Positions 31,673-45,382 of a stretch of DNA of 64,000 nt are shown here, piece by piece (positions within the stretch are counted from its first letter, which is position 1; every line of letters starts with the position of its first letter). The DNA is from Progne subis subis (Eukaryota; Chordata; Aves; Passeriformes; Hirundinidae). Both the position numbers and the translations under genes were made by a program. The stretch covers positions 129,974 through 193,973 of the forward strand of contig JAKJHU010000050.1 of assembly GCA_022316685.1 (NCBI GenBank), written 5' to 3'. The notes under the pieces are model-generated. The model saw only the letters and a program-made list of their open reading frames with translations. It did not search any database and was not told the DNA's origin.

Positions 31673-34600
31673 TCTTAAAAACATTGAGAAATACTGCTCT
31701 TGGCTTTGCAAGAAAACTTGGCCATTTTCCTATGCAGACAAGTTTCTGTGTCACAGTTATTGACAGTAAAGACAGGTGAGTGAAACTACTTAAAACCTTT
31801 ACCAAGAAAACTTCAGTTTGAACACTGTGAGGCTGGAAGTTTACAAAACCTTTAATTAAAATGAAAGAAATCATGATTTAAAAAAAACCAACCTTCTTCC
31901 CCATTCCATGAAATAGAAAAGGTGGAAAAGATTAAAACTGACAAGTATAAAATCTTTAAATACCACAAAGAATTCTATCAGAGAATTTCCTTACACAGGC
32001 TATAGAGTGACAGTTACAAATGGAAATTGAAGAACAACAGATCAGAACAAACCATTTTTCATGCAGGAAATGTATGAAGGAAGATTGCTCCTGCATGCAT
32101 ACTGACTTGACTAAAGAAGCAAATTCCATTCTAAATCAGGAACAGTGATATGTCTGTATAATTTTGATATGCTACCTACTCAGAGACCAGGCTGAGCATC
32201 TAAATGAAAATGAGTTTCTTGAAAAAGTTTACTCTCTGGCAAACAAACCTAGGAATTTCATCATCTTCAATGAGTCTAGAACATTTTTGAAAATAATGCT
32301 GTTTTCAAGTTTATAAACTTTATAGAAGGCTTACAGATTCTTTTTCTGAATTTAAGCTCTCAGAAATTTATTTTCCACTCTGTTAGTTACAAACAGTTCA
32401 ATGGGCAAAAAATAGAAAAAAAAAATATAGATACAGCAGAAAGAACTTTTATAAAACAGCAGTTGCTCATGACTGCTTTGCTCATGTTATTCATTACAAA
32501 TATGGCTACACGGCATTTTGTTATTTCATATTTAACAGTTTGACAAAAGCAATCATAGGAACTCAGAAACATAATGCATCAGAGCTGGGGATGTTATGAA
32601 GTTGGAATTTCCTGTAATAAGAGTTTCTGAGATTCTACCAGGACTTGAGAAAATCTGCTTTATAATTATTTCTACCATTTCCTGTGAAACAAGATCTAAG
32701 CACATATTACATTTCTCACTGAGTTAGTAATCTGTTTGGTACTCTATTGATAGGCAAAAGTGTAACTCAAGGGGGTTGGATCATGTCCTACAGATGTCAT
32801 TTTGAAGTCCTCTGTACCTTAAGCCTGTCACTTCACCGATTTCATGCTTTTAAAATAAAGCTCTACTAAGGAACAGAATGAGAAATCAGAAACTAACACA
32901 TAATTTACAAGAGGGATAAAGCAGTGCATTGCAATTTATATGTATTTTCTGTTTGGAGCAGTAAATAGATATTTTCTTACAGGGAAAATATTTTTAAATG
33001 CAGTTCTGTACATTCTGTCCTACACAATGTGCACCTGAAATAGAAGCGCTTCATAGTTTATGTTACAATTCACAAAGCAATTTAGTTTGCATATAAAATG
33101 CTATGTGCAATCATCCAAAGACTGTGTTTCTAATTAATTTGGGTTTTTATCATGATCTTAACAAAATCAGGTGAGAAGTAAAGGAAGGAGAAGGGAATAT
33201 TCACATTGTTAATTTCAGACAATTAGAAACATGGGAAATGATGAACCTGTATTCTGTAAACAGTCAGTGGGGAGTGATAAGAGGCCTGATGTTAGGAGGT
33301 GTTAGACAGTTAGGCTGTTCATGCTCTCTGGACTCTCAATGTCCTTTGCAAATCAGTAAGGAGCAGTTGTTTCCAAGTTTGTGAAATATTAAATGGAGGT
33401 GCTTATTTACCCTTACTTTGCATATGCACTTTGGTGGAACATCAAAACTATATTTCAATTGTAAAGTATTTCCATAGAAACTAGAAATAAAAAAGTAATT
33501 TAGTCATTTTCTTTGAGACTCTCTAGACCTTTTGGTATGAGATAGCATAATGGCTGAGTGAACTTTAATTTTTATTCTCTTAGCACCCTGAGCGTTTGAT
33601 TCACATTGTCATATAAAATGTTTTTGGGGGGCGTGGTGGGGTTCCACACAATCAGCAACTGGGAAATTATTATCAGTCTTAAGACAAATTGTTCATGATC
33701 ACTGGCCAAGAAAGTAAGATTTATGTTTTTTTCTCTTTTTCATCCCTCTCTCTTTTGCGGGGGGATGGTTGAATCCTTATACTCATAGCATCAGACGTGC
33801 ATAACAGGATGAGCAAATACTGTACGGATGATGCTTACCCTCTGATTATCAGGAGCAGCATCATCTCGTGGGGAATGACTACATGCTTTTATGGAATAGT
33901 ATGGAGTGGAATAAGAGCTTTGAAAGCAAAATAAACACTCGAGAAAACAAGAGTATGTGGAAGAAAGATCTGGCTGCAAAATGAGCAGTGAAGAGGAAAC
34001 TTGAATAAAATGATTAATAAAAGACTGAATGGAAATATAGAAGAATCAGGAAAGATAATTAAGACAAACACTATAAAAGAACTTAATTATGAAAAATTCT
34101 AAGAAGATAGTGAGATTTGTTTCCATGTTTCCACTTCCAGATTTTTTTTTATTTTTCTGATTATCAAGAGACATAATGTAATTTATCACTGCTTAGTGAT
34201 AAATTTCTAGGGTTCTTTGTTCATTGAAGATGAGCTAGAATCAAGATATTGCACCCAAACAGAAGCCTGGGTTACCAAAATGTTCATTGTAACTGATCTG
34301 ACCTACCTGAATAGATCAGTATATTGGATACAGTCATTTCATGGCCCAATGCAATGTTCAAATTTGCTCTAGGCTTTGAAAATCTCACAAAGGTTTCATT
34401 ATACCTTTAAGTACCCAAAGTATTACAGAAAAAATAAACACCTACTTCTACCTTTGACAGCTCTATTCTACCAAAATTATTCTTCTTTTGACATAACTAC
34501 TGATTAGTCGGTTCTATTTTTCAAACAAAAGTTGTAACTTAAAATGCTCCTCACAGACGTTGGGTCACTCTATAACCTCTTGAGAGTAACCTATTATATT

Positions 34601-35909
34601 TACCAGTCATTCACGCTATGACTTAACAAATAAGGCACTTCAGCTCTGTCATGTTATTTTGTTTTGCAAAGCACAAAGAATTGTCTTAATTTTAAATTCC
34701 TTACATCAGAACTTCAGCTGATAGAATTCAGGTGGGGACTCCACTGAAGTGTCACTAATTTCTTCTACCTCAGAACCCCAAGCAGATGTTTTTTAGATGT
34801 TTCAATCCAATCAGTGAACTCAATTAAAAAAAAAAACAAAAACAAACCTGGCTTTGACTCGTCTGCAAAGTTCAGTGGATTGTAAAAATTAATTTGTTTT
34901 ATGAGTTATTACAGTGTATAGAAAAGTCATTTATAATAAACTACTATATCAAATAGTATCTATATTCAAATATGAAGACATACTAGACAAGCACATAGAC
35001 ACATGCAAACACACGCATATATATAAAAATCATAAAAATTCCCTCTTAACACATAAATATACATACTACCCTTTCATCTCTTTTGGAAGAATTATTGTTT
35101 AGAAAGCTGATCTATCACCTAAAATTGTTCTTATTTCTGATTACAAGGTCTGTTAAATGGCTTCTAGATGAGTGAACGAGAGACGTATGTCATAAAGAAA
35201 AGCTTAAGATTAATTTTTCTTACTTGTATGTGGTTACCAGGTTCAAACTAGGTGAAGAGTGCTTTAAATACTTTGCCTTAAGCACTAGCATATGAGCTGG
35301 CATGAAAGATTACCATCCAAAAGGGAAATTCATATATTATTAGCCCTGGTAGTATTTGTCACTTGATTCACTTGGGTAGCAAATATGTCACCCAGATTTT
35401 CATGGGGAATTAAACCTTTGTGCAACCTGACAATAAGAAGAGTATTTTTAGCAACCATGACAGGTATCTGGTACTCCTGTGTCTACACATTCTTAGTCAC
35501 AATTCCTTTAACAGGTATTCTGAAAATAATCCCTTGGTATACCTCCATCCGGCCTTCTTGCTGCTTGATGGACCGTTCTAGGCAGTGAGAGTTGCACACC
35601 TCTTTACTGTCCCTGTTATGCCACTATAGCATGACAGCAAATTGCTACAGGAAATTTTTTTAAAAATTTGCCATAAAGAAGAGCACTCAGTAGTAATCTA
35701 CTCATACAGTGACAAAATGTAGTGTACCATGTTGTGTGATTCATTCCATATCTGAAAGAAAATATTGAAACTTCCTGGTCAAATGTAATTGATGGAAGAA
35801 GATTTTCTGTCATCATGATGATGGAGGACCTACAGATTCAATAACTGCCTAAATTTTGGATTAGAAGTAATACAAGGGAAGAGAATATCTGCAAGCTATA
35901 TTAATTTCT
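29433..35909. other. AT-rich DNA with homopolymer runs
   Basis: No gene recognised. It contains an A-rich tract at 29847-29910 and an uninterrupted run of 42 T at 31630-31671, preceded by six A. The T-run could be the tail of a minus-strand retrocopy, but no body is recognised to its left. Confidence 0.5.
31630..31671 (+). repeat. 42-base T homopolymer
   Basis: 42 consecutive T on the plus strand. Its length is likely variable between individuals and between reads. Confidence 0.9.
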
Positions 35910-36584
35910 TGTTGGAGTCCAGGGTGTTCCTTTGGTTGCCCTGGAAGGTCAGAGACCTGGGTGGAGGGGTCTGGGACCTGGACAGGGGGTCTGGGACCTG
36001 GACAGAGGGGGTCTGGGGCCCTGGCACGGAGCCCAGGGAGACACCGGCTTTGATCCCAGTCCATGGGAAAGGCTTCCTGCACTGCAAGATGAATTGCAGA
36101 CCACAGGAGTGTGGAGGATGGTGGTTTGGCTTATCACAGGGTGAAAAACAGTGGGTTTGGGTTTTTGGTATGGAGGTGGATGGGAGCAGGATGGAGGATT
36201 TTGGGTATTGTCTCTTGCTTCTTCTTTATTCTTCCTTCACTCCCTTTTCTGTGGTGATGATGGCACGGAGTGGTTTGAGGAGATTGGGTCAAAGTAGAGA
36301 TGACCTGTTTAGTATAAGTGATAGGTATTGGCAAATATTGATAAATAAAGAGTACTTAACAATTAGTATAAGAGGCAGCAACAGCCCAGTGCGGGGGGAG
36401 TCGTCAGATGCCCGAGCAGCTGCACAGATCTTAGTTGGGCACTGAGAGAATTGTAAGATAAGAAACAATAAACAAAGCACATAACCTTGAAAAATCAGAA
36501 CCTGAAGACTCTGTCTCTTTCTTGCACCTGGCTCAGGGCTTTTCAGAAGGCAAAGGACTCTAAAACCACCTGAATCTCGGGACA
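35910..36584 (+). repeat. Solo LTR of an endogenous retrovirus
   Basis: Starts TGTTGGAGTCCAGGG and ends CTCGGGACA. Its internal order is that of an LTR: a G-rich U3 with a short 21-base tandem repeat (about 35965-36020), TATAAGAGG at about 36368, a GC-rich start region near 36395, AATAAA at about 36465-36472, then a pyrimidine-rich U5 of about 100 bases. No matching partner LTR or viral gene is nearby. A target duplication is not evident next to the ends. The frame at 35909-36445 is not a gene. Confidence 0.7.
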
Positions 36585-39500
36585 AAATAATGAGAATTTC
36601 TGTGTTTCTCCAGAGTACTATTTTGAATTTTTCAGGGTCAGTAGTGCAAATAAATGAAACTTAAAAAAAAGAGTAAATTTCAATTTTTTAAAAACTGCAC
36701 CAAGTAAAGCCAGAAGCATTATGTTAAAAATGAAAACTTTTTCATGTGACAAAAATATTTGAAAAGTAATTTACACTTCACCATTTTTTCAGATGCATCT
36801 TTCATAAAAAGAAAATCTGTTACATTGACCAGTACCTTCAGACAACATGAGGTGAAATTTTATCATTTGCTTCTCTTATCCACCTGCCAGAGCATCCTCA
36901 AGTTTTGACTGGGACTCTAGAGAGGTATACCCATACTTCACCTTGTGATTTGGGATATATATGCCAGAGATGGTGTGTACAGCAGCTTTCACCTATTCCT
37001 CTTGAAATGTCACTTGACAAGTACTGAGCAGGCAGAACAGTCAAAACCACATCTTAGAATATCTTTCCACGTGTCCTAAATTGAGGGTGAAAAACAGGAG
37101 TACAAGCTGCCTACAAAGCAAGCATGTAAGTCTTTTGGGAACTAAAGGTTTCAGGACACTCTTGGGATATGAGAATCCTAATAAGCGAGCAGAAAAGCTT
37201 GAAACAGTCCCAAGGAAATGCATAAGTATTAATAAAGATCCAAAATAGGAGACAGAAGGACACATGCCAATCATGGACTGCAGAGAGAGCTGCCAAAGGA
37301 AGGGGGCAAAGATCTTAGGAACTTCCCAGCAGGGACTTACTAAGTAAATGCCTTGGTTTCCTCAAGGCAAAAAGAACTGAGCTAAAGTTAAAGGTCTCTA
37401 ATTTTAGTGATATCCTAAGGCTAAAAGTGTCAATGTCACCTAATGATACAGAAATATTGACATGGGAACGTGAGTGTTACCTTTCACAGAGGATCAGAGC
37501 AATTAGTACAGTGCCTATATCAAACTCAGAACACTGGAAAATCAAAGTTGCCTCTGGACTTCAGGCAATTTAAAAAGTGCATTACAGATCTCTTCTCAGT
37601 GACCTTCAATCAGAAGGGTTGCTACACCCTTTGAGGTCCAAGACCCTGGGTGTTAACTGATGCACATAGATTTGCGACGCTCAAAAAGCTAAGCTTTTTT
37701 GGGAAGAAAATACAGTGCTTCTTTTCCCTTCTATCCACAAGTTCTGTAGCACTTTGAACAAACTGATGAAATATGAAATGCCACAACACTCATGCAAGAG
37801 AGGAATACACTATCTCTTGTCTGTCATTCCAGAATTTCTACTACAAGAGTGTGGGAAAGGCGGTCATTAAAGGGATTGTTGACTATTTTCTCAAGCATGC
37901 TGGCCTTGCTAAAGCAGTATGGAGTTCAGGGCAGACTAGCATATAATATTTAGCCCAGCTTGGCAGAAGGATTTTGCAGCCCACAGTAAATTCCAGGCTG
38001 TTGCCAATGCACTTCTGCCAGTAAAACGAGAAAGTTTCAGTAACATAATCTGTACCCACACCTTGATCTATGCTTCAGGTGCATTACGGGGCTCCTAGAC
38101 TCAAAACCTGGTGTCAGAAATGTCAATGGGCTTTTTTTCCTTCAGAGATAATTTTTGATGGCTTAAGATTGCACCATCAGAATCCAAATCCAACTGACTT
38201 CAAGGAGAATAAAGCTCCTACCGGATGTTCTTAACATTTGATGTTTAGAAGTTCATCTGCAGGACCTCAGCCAGTCACTTCAATCAATAAGGTGTGTCTA
38301 GTGGCCAAAAGGAATTGGCTTCTTCCTATGCCTGTTTAATGGACCAGGAAAAAAATAATATATATATATATTAAAATATATATCCTAAGGCTTACAAAAC
38401 CTTTTAAATGGCCACATTGAGTGAAATTAATTCTGACAGGTACAGGTGCTTAACATGGATTTAAGGCAGATATATCTGCAACAAGGGACTTGCTCAAAAC
38501 CAGTATCCCACACATCTCAGGCATAAGCATTTTTGGGACAAGAATGAGAGGTACCTGAAGAAACATCAATATCTCAGTGAAGTCAGTCTATTCGGCCTGC
38601 ACTGATGAAAAGGAAAAGGGGGCTGATGGTCCCATGTTACCTGGAAGCTCCTCATTAACCTCAGCAGGCTTCATGAATTGCCCTGGCCAAAGCAATCATC
38701 TCCAGAAGCCACCTTTTCAGTACATAGAAATTTGTGAAAAAGAGGCACGTAGGCACTCATTTCCTCCTGCATCTTATAGACCAAGGTTTGAATGTAAACC
38801 TACACATCAGCAAACTAAATTTTTCAATTCATAAAGTTTCCTTTGCATATTTAGCTTTTGACACTTAAATCACTTTTGAACATGGGTAACACTGATCCTT
38901 TAGAAATCCAGATGTTTTTAAGGACTGTACTTAGAGTGAGAAGGAAGTACGGTTGACTAGATATATGAGGCATTCAGTATCTTCTGTATTCATAAGTATT
39001 ATAAGCTGTATAATATCCATAAAAACTGATGAGGCATGTGTACATGAGGAATACCTATGCTTGCAAGATGAAGGTGACATTTTCTAAACTAAACTACTGT
39101 AATAAATTAGTGTTCACAGAATTTATAAAATTACTTCCACATGGAGAATGGACATCTCCTGTCAAGATATTGGCCTTATTCAAGGAAACAGTAGGTTTAT
39201 GCACTGTGCTTATGACTACACTGTGGTAAGCTGGCATAATACCATCAGAAAATTAGATCTTGACATTCCCCTTCAAAACAGACCTGATTATTTTCTCTGA
39301 TGGATTTGTAGCTAAGTGGTCAAATTGTGCTGCCTGAATCCTGGCCAGCCTGGGATTTCATTTTGAGTAGATTATGAATAACTGTTATTAAAGCCCCCCT
39401 CTCCTACATAATATACCACTTGGGGGTTTTGAACACAGGATTTTTTTCAGGTATGAAAAACCTGCCTAAGTCTGCCCAGAAGTCAAACAATTTTTTAGTG

Positions 39501-42500
39501 TATGCCAGTGTTTCTGCCTTTTGCCTCACTTCCATTTGGGAGAGGTCAGAGGTCCCAATGTAAAGGTGCTTTTATATCTACAACTGCTCTTAAACTATAG
39601 GTACAGGCTTGATTTAATTTGTTGTTAGTTCTGCTTTGTAGCTCAATAAATGTTAAAATCTGACCATATTTTTCATTGTAAACACAGATAGTAAATTGAC
39701 ACACAAAAGCACAACTTCAAATGAATATTTTGCAATGCTTATTTGCCTCTTCAAACTCTGAAGATATACTGTCCTGTTGGAAAATATTAGATTAACAGCA
39801 TTGGACATAGCACAGGTCCTTTAGAAAGAAAACTATATAAGCATCAACCACAAAATAGAATTAAGCAAATAATTCCTAATTCATTTTAACAGATTAAGAG
39901 TATCTAGAGTATTTCTTAGAAAATACCAACAATAGCAGAGCTATATTTACACAAAGCAATTTCTTCTTTGAGCAATAAAAGTTAGGATATCATTATCAGG
40001 CAACGTTCTGTTAAATACTAAGTAACATGTGCATCATTTTCTGAAATTTCGATTCAGATACTGTGTGGTGGTATTTACACATTCTTAAAGCTTCCATACA
40101 AATATCCACTGCACCTCTAAATATGAAAAATGTGGGTGTGGCTACTCTGAGAATCATGAGCACAAAGAAAAATACATATTCAGACCTACAGTTCAGACCT
40201 ACTGTTTACTTTAGTAAAACTAGTTATTGTTATGTGGACCAAATTTTCATTTCCACAAATTATGTTCCAAGATATTTCCTAATGTAAAGCATTTAACATA
40301 GTAATTGGACAATACAGGAGACATGTTAAAGTAATCTGCCCAGTCAAGAAGACATAAGTATGGATAGCAACATATTTTACGTCTTGATTTCAACATCCAT
40401 GTTGTTTCCATAGAAGATCTGATATCTTAACCCTAAAATTTAATTCTGCTTTCATAAGTTTGAATGCCATGCCTATCTATCCAGCTTCTAGGTCCTTCTG
40501 GAATTGATAAAAAATGTTCCAGGTTATTCTTGCATTTTACAAGAACCTCTTTTTTTACTTTGTGATTTAATAGACAACAGAAAAGTGATAGAGTGGGAAA
40601 ACAAACAAACAAAAAAAACCACCAAAGAACAAAAACCCCTCCAATTTTCTAACAACATAATTTAGGGTTTTATCGAGAAAGTATTGCCAAAAATCTATGG
40701 CATGCTTTTCCACTATTACAGAGGTGTAATACAAAAACATAAGAACACCGTGTTCATGCAAAGATCAGAAAAAGCAATTGGAAAATAGAACAGTGACAAA
40801 AACAGCAGCGGCAGCCAAATAAACCATAAATGCCAGCCAAATAAGGTAGAGTCATGTGCAATGACTTCACTTTTCAAGTGTTGAAAGACAGTCTACTTTT
40901 TTTTTCCTTAAGTGGCTCAGGAAAGGCAGCATACCTTTTTATTCTCTTACCCATCATCCCTTGAAATCAGAAGAGTCCTGACCTAAAACACAGATTAAAA
41001 TATTTTCAGACCAAATCACCATTCCTACTAGACATGTTTCATGACTACTTAACTTGCTAGTACATTTCTGGGGTGACTTGGAACATCCTTTCATGTATCA
41101 ATCTCCTTAAAGTAGTCCTTAGGGCTTAAAAGTGCCACCTAGGGCCAACTACAATGTGTTCAAGCAAGACTTGGTTAAAAAGAGTTTATTCAGAAAGTAA
41201 GAGAAAGCAGCAATTGAAATGAAATGTACTGAACAGCTGGCAGACTGCCAAATGTCAGTGTATAATGAAGTCTTCCCCTCCTTCCCAACTAAGGACAGAA
41301 AATGTAGTTAGACAGGCCATTGTGATTGGTTGAAAAAGACACTAGAAAGTATTAATGTTCTATTTTTCCCATAGGCAATACATTTGTCCCAAAGTAGGGT
41401 CAGGGGGCTAAAGCCCACCTTACAAATTAAAAGGAGGAAAGGGATTGTTTTGCTGTAAGTTTGAACAGTTTAGCCTGACCCTAGGTGAGACAGAAGGCAA
41501 TTTGCACCTCCCAAAGAAGGTCAATTGCATTTGCCAAGGCACAGCAGATCGTGAATGGGACTTTAATTGTCATGCAGTATGACCTTCCCCTGGAACAGGA
41601 GAGAATCATGCTGTTTAAGGATATCTGCAAAGATTAAGACAAAAAATGTAGCTTTCAAGCACATCTTTGGCTGAAAAAAGAACATTTGCAAGATTAATAT
41701 GTTGCTACATGATGTAGCATAAAGTGATTCTAGAAACTAGGCTGAAAAACCCCAGACCTGTGCAGTTTAGGGACAGCAAAAGATTCCTACCACATCTAGT
41801 TGTCCAAACCAGCAGCTCCCAGGGTTTCTTTAGTTCAAGGGATTTATTTTTTCTCATCATTCGGGTAGGAAAAAAGCAGGAATAAATTGAGTAGAAAACA
41901 CCTAGAAAAAACATCTCTGACTGAAGAAACTAGGGCTGATGTATCAGGTTCATATTACCCTTCATGATGTAGGGAAGAGGAATTTGTTGGGAAAAAAAAA
42001 AAGAGAAGTTTGCACAGAAACCTCTGAATAGTTCAGAGGCTCTAGCTATTGTTATCTGTATATGGATCCCCAGCAGGGCTGTTACAACCAACTCAAAGGA
42101 AAGAAGTTGATGGTTGGTGAATTAGTCCTTGGCATAGCTGAAAATGTGGAAGGTGAGGAAATAACTTCAAGGGATTATCTCTTTTTTTTCCTGTAAATAT
42201 TGGAATTTTCTAAATGAGGAATGGGCACTGAAGATGGAAAACTTCACTGCGTTTTAAACATCACATTTGAATTTCTTTCACACAGTTTTATCTGTGTCTT
42301 TCTACTTATTTTTTTGAAACTCCACAACAGGTGGAATATGTCCTTTTCCTGGAGAAAGACACTTAAAATTAAAGTGTCTTAAATTTTCTTTAAAATAAAC
42401 TAAAGAAAAAGTTGATAAAACTTTCCCCTATTCTTCAATAAAACCACCGTGCAACAGAAAGGCATGTATTCCCCACTGTACACATGGAAAGAAACAGCTA

Positions 42501-42859
42501 ACTCAATCCATTGAGCTCTGTATGTCTTTAGTGTTATTTGTAGAATGAAGTCTTCATTGGATATTGAATTCTTCAGTAAATGGGGCCACCAGTTTACTAT
42601 CAATCAGATTTAAAATCAGCTTGAGTTACTACAGTTTTTCCCTGAAGTGTTAGAAACTGTTGGTTTGTGATATTAATCCAGTATTTTTTCATCCCAGGTC
42701 CCCTACCTAAAGTTTTGTTCAAGATGGGGATACTTCCACTGGGAAACATCAAAGCTGTGACCTCGAAACTCTGCAGTGCCAAGAGACAGCCTAGAATCAA
42801 TGGCAGTTCTCTGGTCAATAGCTGGGAACTGAAGGTCACCCAAGGACAGAGACAACCAA
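36585..42859. other. AT-rich DNA, nothing recognised
   Basis: No exon, RNA or mobile element could be supported. A short AT dinucleotide repeat lies at 38358-38390. The stretch 41130-41500 has a minus-strand AATAAA at about 41192-41197 and a slightly different composition; it could be an old LTR, but no ends were found. Confidence 0.5.
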
Positions 42860-43580
42860 GTCTCCAAGGTTGCAGAGCAGCCCTGTGGAAAGGGGCCTGG
42901 GGGTCCTGGTCAATGGCAAGTTAACCACAAGCCAGCAGTGCCCTGGAAGCCAGGGGGGCAGCCCTGTCCTGGGAGGCATCAGGCTCAGCATCATCAGCTG
43001 GGCAAGGGAGGGGATTGTCCTGCTCTGCTCTGCACTGGAGAGGCCTCACCTCAAGTGCTGGGTGCCACAATGTAAGACATTAAACTGTTAGAGAGTGTCC
43101 AAAGGAGGGCAACAAAGATAGTGACAGGTCTGGAGAGGAAGCTTTATGAGGACAGACTGAGGTCACTTGGTCTGTTCAGCCTGGAGAAGAGGAGACTGAG
43201 GGGAGACCTCATTGTGGTCTTCAACATCCTCATGAAAAGAAGCAGAGGCCCAAGTACTGATCTTTTCACTCTCAGTGAGTGATGACCTGTGATGGGACTC
43301 GAGGAAATGGTATGAAGTTGTGTCAGAGGAGGTATAGGTTGGGTATTAAAAGGGATTTTCACCCAGAGCATGGTTTGGCACTGGAACAGGGAAGCAGTTA
43401 CAGCACCAAGCCTGACAGAGATGAAGAACCATTTGGACAATTCTCTCAGACTCATGGTGTGACTCTTGGGATGTCCTGTGGATGACCAGGAGTTGGAGTT
43501 GATTATTCTGATGAGACATCAGAATCATCAGAGTCATCAGAGTCATGAGTGCCTTCCAACTCAGCATATTCTATGATTTT
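42860..43580 (+). mobile_element. CR1 LINE, RT end plus 3' UTR
   Basis: Typical avian CR1 order: GCAGAGCAGCCCTGTGGAAA and GGGGGTCCTGGTC, a CCTGCTCTGCTCTGCACTGG-like segment, GTCCAAAGGAGGGCAACAAAG, CTGTTCAGCCTGGAGAAGAG, GACCTCATTGTGGTC, then the AT-rich 3' part, ending in ATTCTATGATTTT at 43568-43580. The end contains an expanded CATCAGAGT-type repeat (43510-43545). It is 5'-truncated and has stops in the RT frame, so it is inactive. Confidence 0.93.
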
Positions 43581-45310
43581 AAGTCTTAGCAAAAATTGAA
43601 ACCACTTTGGTACATGATACAAAAAGATATGAGTGAGTACACAAAAAGGTCACAATACAGGAAAAGAAAAGCTCACCAGATCAAGTAGGTACAATGAAGT
43701 AAATAAGTAAAAATGAGAAGAAAAAAGCCACAGATGACTGTGGGAAGGTTTCTGATAACACTGCTGACACTGAGTAGGAAGCAGTGAACAATAGGATGGT
43801 GAGTGATGAAAGACGGGCAGAGAAAAATGGGAACACAAAAGTAAGGTTTCCTGACCTAATGTTTGAGGAAATTTTTAGATCTAGAAATGGAAACAAAACA
43901 GGAGCATTGCTCAAAAGTGGGGAGCATGTGAAATAAAAAGTCTAATATGGGTCCTCATAATTAATGAGCTGCTCTTGTTTGTTAGCATCATGAAAATCTG
44001 CCATGGGGAAAAATTTTAGCAGAACCTTTTAACATTTAACTTTATCCATATACCACTGTTATTTTTGAGCAGCTAGGCAGTTACACTTCTTTTTGTTTGT
44101 TTGTTTGTTTGTTTGTTTGTTTGTCTTTTCTTTCTTTTCTATGATGCCTTCCAGCTGTATTTTTTCTCACAAGCATCTCACAACCCATTTATGCAATGAG
44201 GCTTATGGATATGATGGCTTGATGTTCACTCTATAAAAAAGCAAAGGCATCATAACTATCATATACAATGCAGGGCAGTATCTTTAGCTTCAGCCTGCTT
44301 GGCTTGACTCTTGTTTCTCTGTTGCATCTCTCTCACCTGCTATGTAAGTCATGCAGCCAGTTCTTTAAAACAAACACTTCACCTGCAGAGGTAAAAGGGT
44401 GTCCTCATTAAGTTGTTTTTTCCATTTCTTCAAGCTCACCCAAACCTACAGCTAAGCTGGCAAATATGATTTACATACCTGGACTGAATAAAAGGACATG
44501 TAGGTTAGCTTTAACATTTTAACATTAGTATAAAATATATGCTGATTGATACAAGTTTCAGAATGATTATTCATTTTTAAGTTTTTTGTACAGTCTTTTT
44601 CCTTCAGTCCCACAGCCTGAGATAGCCTCTAACACAGGAGTGTACATTGTTCAGCTTGCAACACAGTTGTGACAATGTTTATGCAAATAATGATTGTATG
44701 AGGTGAGAGAAAGAAGCATGAGGAGACAAGAAGTAATGAGAAAAGGACAAAGATTCCCTGTGTTTCACTCTGTGCTCATCCCATATACTAGAATTTTTTT
44801 TATTTTCTGCTTTTGAAATTTCTCTCAAGGTGAATATGTATTAGTGAACAAGAAAGCAATTATTACTAATAAATATTAATAAACAATACCAGGATAGAGA
44901 TTATGAAAAATAATTATATTCTAGTTCTCTGAGAAGCACCTGCAGAAATAGAACAAGTCCATCCAAGGTATCTTCAACTAAAACTTTTTTTAGTGCACCA
45001 TAATGTTAGTGCAATGTTTTACTGGAGAGGCTGAAAAAATTAATCTGTTTTTGATATATTTAGTTAAAGGTCATATTCAGTGTACCTCTTCCTCTGGTGA
45101 TAACCTCTATCTAATATGTATACTTTATTTTTATCATCTTCTATTGCTAGGATAAATTTCAGCTCATCCACTGAATAAAACTGACCATGTGAATTCTCAC
45201 TCTCTGTATATCTCAATTTTTCTGCTGGTAAAATGTACTTTAATCTTTACTTTTCCATAGCCAGCAGTTCCTCATTCCTCATTTTTCTCCATATATCTTG
45301 GTGACTCTTC

Positions 45311-45382
45311 CTTTTTTTTTTTTCTTTTCCTTTTTTTTTTTTTCCCTTTTTTTTTTTTTTCCCCCTTTTTTTTTTTTTCTTC
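45311..45382 (+). repeat. T/C homopolymer cluster
   Basis: Four or more T-runs of 10-14 bases separated by CTTTTCC, CCC and CCCCC steps. Polypyrimidine on the plus strand throughout. Confidence 0.9.

Noticed and set aside
35909..36445. 178-codon plus-strand frame
   Set aside because: It spans U3, the TATA-like box and R of a solo LTR; its Gly/Trp-rich sequence is from a G-rich tandem repeat.
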